DNA of 64,000 nucleotides. It comes from Dirofilaria immitis. Lineage: Eukaryota > Nematoda > Chromadorea > Rhabditida > Onchocercidae. Location: NCBI GenBank assembly GCA_024305405.1, contig JAKNDB010000109.1, positions 3,038,001-3,102,000 on the forward strand. Reading direction: 5' to 3'. The notes under the pieces were generated by a model, which was given only the letters and a program-made list of their open reading frames with translations, was not told the DNA's origin and did no database searches. The position numbers and the translations under genes are program-made. Position 1 is the first letter of the stretch; every line of letters begins with the position of its first letter. Below are positions 61,701 through 64,000 of the stretch, piece by piece.

Positions 61701-62192
61701 CAACAGCAAGATTATATAAACAATGCAACAAAAGTGAAAATCGAAAAAGCGAACTATTAACAACAGAAAGAAAAGGACAAAAGGATTCACAAATAAGACC
61801 TTAGTAGCAGCATCAACATCTGCTTTTCTTTTCAGAAGTTCGCGGACCACTTCATGATGACCTTCTTTGGAGGCCAGATGCAATGCATTAAGGCCATTCG
61901 CATTGCATGTGTTGATATCGGTGCCCGAACGAAGTAGTTCAAGTACACGATCCAAATTTCCAGCTCTTGCTGCTCGTAAAAACTTGCACTGCTCTCACCC
62001 TGCGAAATTATTTTAGTTCCTCCTTACAATAAAAGGCTTAACATTTATGCAGCTATTTCCTTCGATAATATACATTTATAAAGAAAATACTTTGTTGGAA
62101 TGTTGACTGTTATCATCAGGAATTTGTTGTTGATGTTGTGAATCTTTTGGTTCTGCGGGCCAGCCACTTCCCTCGACTATAGGATTACTCAT
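17615..62192 (-). CDS. unc-44: giant ankyrin, orthologue of C. elegans UNC-44
   Basis: Ankyrins tether membrane proteins to the spectrin cytoskeleton. In C. elegans the giant UNC-44 isoform is neuronal and, with UNC-33/CRMP and UNC-119, organises microtubules and axon-dendrite sorting. I could follow the gene from ATG 62192 to TAA 17615: about 38 exons over 44.6 kb, in the order ankyrin repeats, two ZU5 domains, UPA, death domain, tail, giant repeat region and C-terminal exon. Splice phases agree at nearly every junction once single missing bases are allowed for. Two outputs are predicted: a short isoform ending at 44076 (about 2150 residues) and a giant isoform ending at 17615 (roughly 9800 residues; C. 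elegans AO13 is about 7000). Domain order and near-identical ankyrin, ZU5 and UPA sequence make the identity firm. Uncertain parts are noted in the sub-entries: exact exons between 48430 and 45846, frame in the giant region, and repeat copy number. Confidence 0.93.
18102..24830 (-). CDS. unc-44: unc-44 giant exon, unique C-terminal part
   Basis: About 6.7 kb, following the repeat array in the protein. It encodes a Glu/Asp/Ser/Lys-rich, apparently disordered tail, readable as overlapping open frames of 60-380 codons, all on the - strand, that hand over to each other through frame changes near 24370, 23980, 23640, 23370, 23175, 22600, 20420, 19650, 19500 and 19020 among others. The last 1.1 kb is best preserved and contains repeated EFE-type motifs ([34 protein letters not shown]) and a conserved-looking segment [20 protein letters not shown] near 19060-19120. 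It ends at a phase-1 donor (GCAG|GTAGTT). Other ankyrins have long disordered tails too; function is inferred from UNC-44. I take the frame breaks as sequence errors because each open frame stops just as the next begins. Confidence 0.8.
24830..36290 (-). repeat. unc-44: coding tandem array, about 69 copies of a 165-bp unit
   Basis: Tandem units of 165 bp (55 codons) in the giant exon, about 11.4 kb in all. The core of a unit reads [20 protein letters not shown], followed by one of two modules, [11 protein letters not shown] or [11 protein letters not shown], then one of several linkers ([56 protein letters not shown]), then AWTESKETV or a variant. By count a unit carries about 15 acidic and 7 basic residues. 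The consensus unit has no Met, so long stretches are open although start-based ORF calling misses them. Central copies are almost identical in DNA; the edge copies (below about 25200 and above about 36180) are diverged. Indels at about 25226, 25491, 25753, 27903-27926, 28853-28875, 29229-29303, 30505 and 32526 break the frame. Confidence 0.95.
36290..39602 (-). CDS. unc-44: unc-44 giant exon, unique part preceding the repeats
   Basis: Starts after a TACTAG acceptor at 39602 with a clearly coding frame ([20 protein letters not shown] and onward). Further along are Lys/Glu-rich frames at 39079-39342, 38552-38917, 37806-37988, 37406-37708 and 36619-36849, separated by frame changes. The last residues before the array ([16 protein letters not shown]) run straight into the first repeat. 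Composition is like the C-terminal unique part: charged, low in hydrophobics, probably disordered. A short duplicated segment lies at 37980-38160. One or more small introns within this stretch cannot be excluded. No domain is recognised. Confidence 0.65.
39603..40047 (-). other. unc-44: probable intron splitting the start of the giant region
   Basis: No charged coding frame on the - strand here; the open frame present is a hydrophobic, Phe/Leu-rich chance ORF (39584-39847). Coding-like sequence resumes on both sides. A possible donor (AAT|GTATAAC, after 40048) and acceptor (TTACTAG, before 39602) bound it. Donor choice is tentative. Confidence 0.5.
40048..41515 (-). CDS. unc-44: unc-44 first exon of the giant region
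   Basis: Begins after a strong acceptor (TTCTTTCAG) and, entered in phase 1, reads [20 protein letters not shown] followed by a Lys/Ser/Glu-rich sequence. The phase matches the donor at 45846, so this exon and the short-isoform terminal exon (44076-44212) are alternatives. After about 41175 the frame breaks several times (another clear open frame lies at 40604-40792), in the same way as the rest of the giant region. In C. elegans splicing to the equivalent exon defines the neuronal isoform. Confidence 0.7.
41516..44075. other. intron of the giant isoform / 3' flank of the short isoform
   Basis: About 2.6 kb between the short-isoform stop codon and the giant-region acceptor. It would be 3' UTR at its right edge (an AATAAA on the - strand lies near 43830) and intron for the giant isoform. 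Open frames here (for example 41698-41880 and 43408-43590, both -) lack coding character. Nothing else recognised. Confidence 0.55.
44076..44212 (-). CDS. unc-44: unc-44 terminal exon of the short isoform
   Basis: After the acceptor CATTCAG and in phase 1 it encodes [20 protein letters not shown], then [17 protein letters not shown] and a Gln/Lys-rich end, stopping at TAA (44076-44078); 45 complete residues plus one split codon. The phase fits the 16-codon exon at 45846-45893. The regular, mixed-hydrophobicity sequence and exact phase support a real exon. It offers a 3' end that avoids the giant region, as the shorter ankyrin isoforms of C. elegans do. Confidence 0.7.
44213..45845. other. unc-44 intron
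   Basis: Intron before the short-isoform terminal exon. Contains a small ATTC tetranucleotide run at about 45302-45322. No other feature seen. Confidence 0.6.
45846..45893 (-). CDS. unc-44: unc-44 16-codon exon before the isoform split
   Basis: 48 bases, phase 1 in and out, bounded by TTTCAG and G|GTCAAC. Encodes [15 protein letters not shown] with a split codon at each end. Its symmetric phase lets it be included or skipped, and its donor can join either 44212 or 41515 in frame. Confidence 0.65.
46004..46886 (-). CDS. unc-44: unc-44 tail exon, also a possible first exon of a short transcript
   Basis: One long open frame of 295 codons. As an internal exon it probably begins at 46871 (CTTCTGAG|GTGGCC, phase 0, matching the donor at 48430) and ends near 46004 in phase 1, matching 45893. 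It also has its own start: ATG 46886 lies nine bases after the acceptor TCCTTTTAG, and the leader has in-frame TGA TGA, so this acceptor cannot join upstream coding sequence in frame and looks like a trans-splice or 5' UTR acceptor. The protein contains [20 protein letters not shown], then an acidic linker, then [20 protein letters not shown] and an amphipathic stretch with [13 protein letters not shown] (possible coiled coil). I recognise no named domain; placement in unc-44 rests on phase and position. The exact donor is uncertain. Confidence 0.7.
46898..48429. other. long unc-44 intron, possible internal promoter
   Basis: About 1.5 kb directly upstream of the candidate alternative start at 46886. 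Open frames on the + strand (for example 47589-47795) have no coding character. No TATA or other element could be singled out with confidence. Confidence 0.45.
48430..48663 (-). CDS. unc-44: unc-44 post-death-domain tail exon
   Basis: 78 codons, phase 0 at both ends, acceptor CTTAG and donor CAT|GTTATA. Encodes a hydrophilic, Asp/Ser/Thr-rich segment ([20 protein letters not shown], later [20 protein letters not shown]). Disordered by composition. An alternative donor seven bases on (ATAG|GTTTGT) would change the phase. Confidence 0.7.
48937..49475 (-). CDS. unc-44: unc-44 three acidic tail exons after the death domain
   Basis: Exons 49370-49475 ([20 protein letters not shown] and on), 49187-49264 ([20 protein letters not shown]) and 48937-49107 ([20 protein letters not shown], then [20 protein letters not shown]). 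They follow the death domain without interruption and are rich in Glu/Val/Thr, typical of ankyrin tails. The acceptor of 49264 sits directly after 22 Ts (a T22 polypyrimidine tract). The 49187 donor is phase 1, whereas the 49107 exon reads correctly only in phase 0, so one base appears to be missing or the junction differs. Confidence 0.75.
49267..49288. repeat. A22 homopolymer at an unc-44 splice acceptor
   Basis: 22 As on the + strand, giving an uninterrupted T22 immediately before the AG of the exon starting at 49264. Confidence 0.95.
49565..50114 (-). CDS. unc-44: unc-44 death domain exons
   Basis: Exons 49854-50114 and 49565-49743, joined in phase 1. They encode a six-helix death domain: [80 protein letters not shown] and [15 protein letters not shown]. 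The Trp in [11 protein letters not shown] and the closing ALQRIGRDD match ankyrin death domains. It is followed by a linker ending RRRHAE. The first exon reads correctly only if entered in phase 1, but the preceding UPA exon ends in phase 0 at 50324; a missing base or an unseen microexon is needed. Confidence 0.88.
50324..51713 (-). CDS. unc-44: unc-44 second ZU5 (ZU5C) and UPA domain exons
   Basis: Exons 51499-51713, 51286-51398, 50965-51142, 50682-50895 and 50324-50464. The first encodes the ZU5C strand region ([40 protein letters not shown]). The next begin [20 protein letters not shown] and [20 protein letters not shown], then [59 protein letters not shown] and [20 protein letters not shown], closely matching vertebrate and C. 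elegans ankyrins through the UPA domain. With the N-terminal ZU5 this forms the ZZU supramodule that binds beta-spectrin. All internal phases agree. Confidence 0.93.
51870..52565 (-). CDS. unc-44: unc-44 first ZU5 domain exons (spectrin binding)
   Basis: Exons 52433-52565 ([39 protein letters not shown]), 52131-52355 ([40 protein letters not shown]) and 51870-52058 ([40 protein letters not shown]). These are the hallmark ZU5N sequences of ankyrins, which contact beta-spectrin. Phases 2, 0, 0, 0 join without error. Confidence 0.94.
52566..53440. other. unc-44 intron
   Basis: Intron between the linker exon at 53441 and the ZU5 exon. A tRNA-like stretch near 52935-52985 was noted and rejected. 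No other feature. Confidence 0.6.
53441..54322 (-). CDS. unc-44: unc-44 linker exons between ankyrin repeats and ZU5
   Basis: Exons 54213-54322 ([20 protein letters not shown]), 53772-53840 ([20 protein letters not shown]) and 53441-53532 ([29 protein letters not shown]). They resemble the corresponding C. elegans UNC-44 linker and join [16 protein letters not shown] upstream to the ZU5 domain in phases 1, 0, 0, 2. This linker controls autoinhibition in other ankyrins. Confidence 0.88.
54323..55535. other. unc-44 intron with purine-rich tract
   Basis: Intron between the cassette exon and the linker exon. From about 54718 to 54788 the + strand is almost all A and G (so C/T-rich in the transcript). 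Otherwise AT-rich with no feature. Confidence 0.55.
55536..55691 (-). CDS. unc-44: unc-44 alternative cassette exon, 52 codons
   Basis: 156 bases, a multiple of three, phase 1 on both sides (GATTCAG acceptor, C|GTATGA donor), between exons 56528-56708 and 54213-54322, which also join directly in phase 1. It encodes [20 protein letters not shown] and a His/Ser/Pro-rich stretch with [20 protein letters not shown]. The exon can be included or skipped without changing frame. A (CAA)n tract lies just upstream in the intron. Optional use is inferred from phase symmetry; coding character is moderate. Confidence 0.6.
55713..55744. repeat. (CAA)n trinucleotide microsatellite
   Basis: About ten CAA/ACA triplets on the + strand (GTT in the unc-44 transcript), ending 22 bases upstream of the cassette exon acceptor. 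Confidence 0.9.
56528..58802 (-). CDS. unc-44: unc-44 ankyrin repeats, C-terminal half (8 exons)
   Basis: Exons 58695-58802, 58345-58494, 58094-58264, 57714-57881, 57465-57569, 57175-57328, 56938-57098 and 56528-56708. Each holds one or more ankyrin repeats with the TPLHIAA-type helix 1 and V..LL helix 2, for example [60 protein letters not shown] and [20 protein letters not shown]. The last exon caps the solenoid ([20 protein letters not shown]) and leads to the linker [20 protein letters not shown]. All phases agree and no frame break was seen in these exons. They form part of the superhelical membrane-protein binding domain. Confidence 0.95.
58803..59189. other. unc-44 intron
   Basis: AT-rich intron within the ankyrin repeat region; nothing further seen. 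Confidence 0.8.
59190..61999 (-). CDS. unc-44: unc-44 ankyrin repeats, N-terminal half (7 exons)
   Basis: Exons 61800-61999, 61484-61681, 60630-60784, 60163-60301, 59732-59918, 59393-59637 and 59190-59312. Repeats include [113 protein letters not shown] and [20 protein letters not shown], colinear with C. elegans UNC-44. Four of the seven exons each lack one base in a short homopolymer (near 61976, 60663, 60212 and 59402), breaking the frame inside otherwise perfect repeats; phases agree again if one base is added at each. Confidence 0.93.
62091..62192 (-). CDS. unc-44: unc-44 start exon
   Basis: 34 codons, ATG at 62192, phase 0 donor (AAA|GTATTT). Encodes [20 protein letters not shown] and a Gln/Ser/Asn-rich end, then joins GESSASF of the first repeat exon. 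An acceptor (TTTTCTAG) lies 28 bases upstream of the ATG, with only a short leader between, as in trans-spliced nematode mRNAs. No other ATG lies in the leader. Confidence 0.85.
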
Positions 62193-62221
62193 CAATAGTT
62201 GAGTTATATCAGTCAGCCGCC
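62193..62221 (-). promoter_or_regulatory. unc-44: unc-44 5' leader and probable trans-splice acceptor
   Basis: The AG of AAAGTTTTCTAG ends at 62221 on the - strand, followed by a 28-base leader and the ATG. It may accept a spliced leader (SL1-type) or a conventional 5' UTR exon; the sequence alone does not decide. Confidence 0.5.
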
Positions 62222-63054
62222 TAGAAAACTTTTGTTATATTCATATTTTCACTCACTTTTGTTTAAAATGTGGAAGACATATATGTCACACATAAATGAA
62301 TAGGCAGTAGTTACAGTTACAGAAAAAAACTTCTGCAATTGGCATAAAACATTGGAAATGTTAAAAGCAACTGTAAACAACGAAATTGACAAAAATCCAC
62401 TGCTAATCAGGAGACCAATTAGAGTAGTAACGAATAACTCCTAAATGACTTGTAATAGAAAAATAACCGGATCGATTAACACAGCGGACATTAGGAAGCA
62501 ATGGCAAGACAACATTCAACAGGGTAGGCAAAGAGATATGTCTGGCTGCTGAGAATAAGAGGCAATAAGAGCAGGTATTACAAAGAAAGCGCAACAAATC
62601 AGAAACGCATAATTAAATCGAACTCGATATGAAAAAAGAAAAAAGTGATACTAAATGCTGTCTTATCAAACCAAGTACAGCAGATAGTAACAATAGAGCG
62701 ACAAATATTGCATATTGTATCCCACCTTTTCCATGGTCACAACAATACTATCCCAAAGAATGACACCTGTCCGAAAGCTTATCTAGCGTGATAATTCCTT
62801 TATTATATAAAGACTCCCAATAATTGAACATTTAAAGAATAGGATTTAATAATGAGATTCGACTGGAAAACTTTTTCTATTCTATAGGAGAAGTCAGTTG
62901 TAAAAATTTTGGCTGAGTTACAAATCAATCATCAATTAATACATGAGTTAAAAAATTGGAGTAAAAATAGCTGTGGTTGAGTAAGTTTTGCTACTGCAGC
63001 GCTTTAACAATATAATTAAATACAGCAGTCCCGTAAATAAAACAAAATAGGCAT

Positions 63055-63125
63055 CTACGGTACCTCTTGCTTATCGAGCTGTAGGAAGTAACAATTTGTT
63101 TGCTGATAAAATATTTCCGGTAGCT
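63055..63125. repeat. 71-bp direct repeat, copy 1
   Basis: Matches 63619-63689 at 70 of 71 positions (one C/T difference), same orientation, 564 bases start to start. Confidence 0.95.
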
Positions 63126-63618
63126 AAACAGACAATCTCAACTATTAATATCTAACTAGCGAGTGAACAATATTGGAAGCGCAAAGCCAACCCCGGAATT
63201 CAATAATGTTAACATGGAATACGCTACGGTAAGTAATTGAACAGTTCTGATAATAAAAATGAAACAAAAGCGAACGTAACCGTGTAAAAATAAACGGTAC
63301 AAAAGGACATTAAATTTTCTACTTCGATCCCCTCATGCAAATGAATATATCCAGTCACTACATGAGTTTTATAATGTACAAATTTTTTAGTTACACCCTG
63401 GCAAATATTCTCATTTTAAACACTGAATTGAAATATCATCAAACTATATTTAAGTCACTTTCATATCATAGAAACAGGGCACTTTCAGCAAAATCGGCAA
63501 AATATCTAGAAAATTGCAGTACTGAAGTACGCAATGAAACGATAAATTGTATACTTTTATCAAGTAGTGCTAAGTTCAATTGTTATTACACAATACGGAA
63601 CTGCTTATCTATCTCTTG

Positions 63619-63689
63619 CTACGGTATCTCTTGCTTATCGAGCTGTAGGAAGTAACAATTTGTTTGCTGATAAAATATTTCCGGTAGCT
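63619..63689. repeat. 71-bp direct repeat, copy 2
   Basis: Second copy of the 63055-63125 segment. Sequence around the two copies is unrelated. Confidence 0.95.
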
Positions 63690-64000
63690 TCCAGATCTAC
63701 TGGTCTTCCATATTTTCAACAGCCCTCAGCAACAGAACATTTCATATTTTTATGAACATCAACGATACAGAAAATGGATCTTCACTATTTTGTGCTTTAC
63801 AAGTATTGTCTAAAATGTGCTGGGATTCTTCATTTATAATCCAGAATTATTTAATAATGTCCGCATAGTCTAGAACTGCCATACGTAAAGTGAGTGGGGT
63901 AAGCTGTACATATTATTTTTTGCAATTACAAATCAACAGAGGAACATTTAGCCTTTGAAGGGAAGCACTCGTAACTTCTTCCTGCCAAACAGTTACTCAT

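Larger units (their letters stand above)
62222..64000. other. unc-44 5' flank
   Basis: AT-rich upstream region, which probably contains the promoter or outron. ORFs on both strands lack coding character. It carries a 71-bp direct repeat (63055-63125 and 63619-63689). Confidence 0.5.

Noticed and set aside
17615..62192. unc-44 as a pseudogene because of many frame breaks
   Set aside because: Breaks are single-base, often in homopolymers, and also hit the collagen; splice sites, phases and protein sequence are otherwise intact.

Overview
The window is nuclear DNA of a nematode. The base composition is strongly AT-rich, introns are mostly short with TTTTCAG-like acceptors, and there are two recognisable multi-exon genes: a cuticle collagen on the + strand (12084-15286) and an orthologue of the Caenorhabditis elegans ankyrin gene unc-44 on the - strand (62192 down to 17615). 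The genes converge, with about 2.3 kb between their stop codons. A spirurid or filarial nematode is the likeliest source from composition and intron style, but the window alone cannot prove the species.

Layout: 1-12083 is AT-rich sequence with no gene I can support beyond two weak ORFs. 12084-15286 is a six-exon cuticle collagen. 15287-17614 is intergenic. 17615-62192 is unc-44, read right to left: start exon (62091-62192), about two dozen ankyrin repeats in 15 exons (56528-61999), an optional 52-residue cassette (55536-55691), linker exons, two ZU5 domains and a UPA domain (50324-52565), a death domain (49565-50114), a charged post-death-domain tail, and an exon at 46004-46886 that can be an internal exon or the start of a shorter transcript. 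After a 16-codon exon (45846-45893) there are two alternative 3' routes in the same splice phase: a 45-residue terminal exon (44076-44212, short isoform of roughly 2150 residues), or a giant neuronal-type region (41515 down to 18102) followed by a 29-residue terminal exon (17615-17703). The giant form would be roughly 9800 residues. 62221-64000 is 5' flank and contains a 71-bp direct duplication.

The most striking element is inside the giant region: about 69 tandem copies of a 165-bp (55-codon) unit between about 24830 and 36290. It encodes a Met-free, very acidic repeat made of interchangeable half-modules. Copies are nearly identical at the DNA level, show higher-order duplications in multiples of 165 bp, and are more diverged at both edges. 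This looks like a fast-evolving spacer in a giant ankyrin.

The sequence also carries many apparent one-base errors. At least four conserved ankyrin exons and one collagen exon lack one base in a homopolymer, and the giant region changes frame about every 0.5 kb outside the repeats. Several indels inside the array look like blends of two neighbouring repeat variants. I read these as assembly or consensus errors, not as loss of function, and copy number and frame should be treated accordingly.
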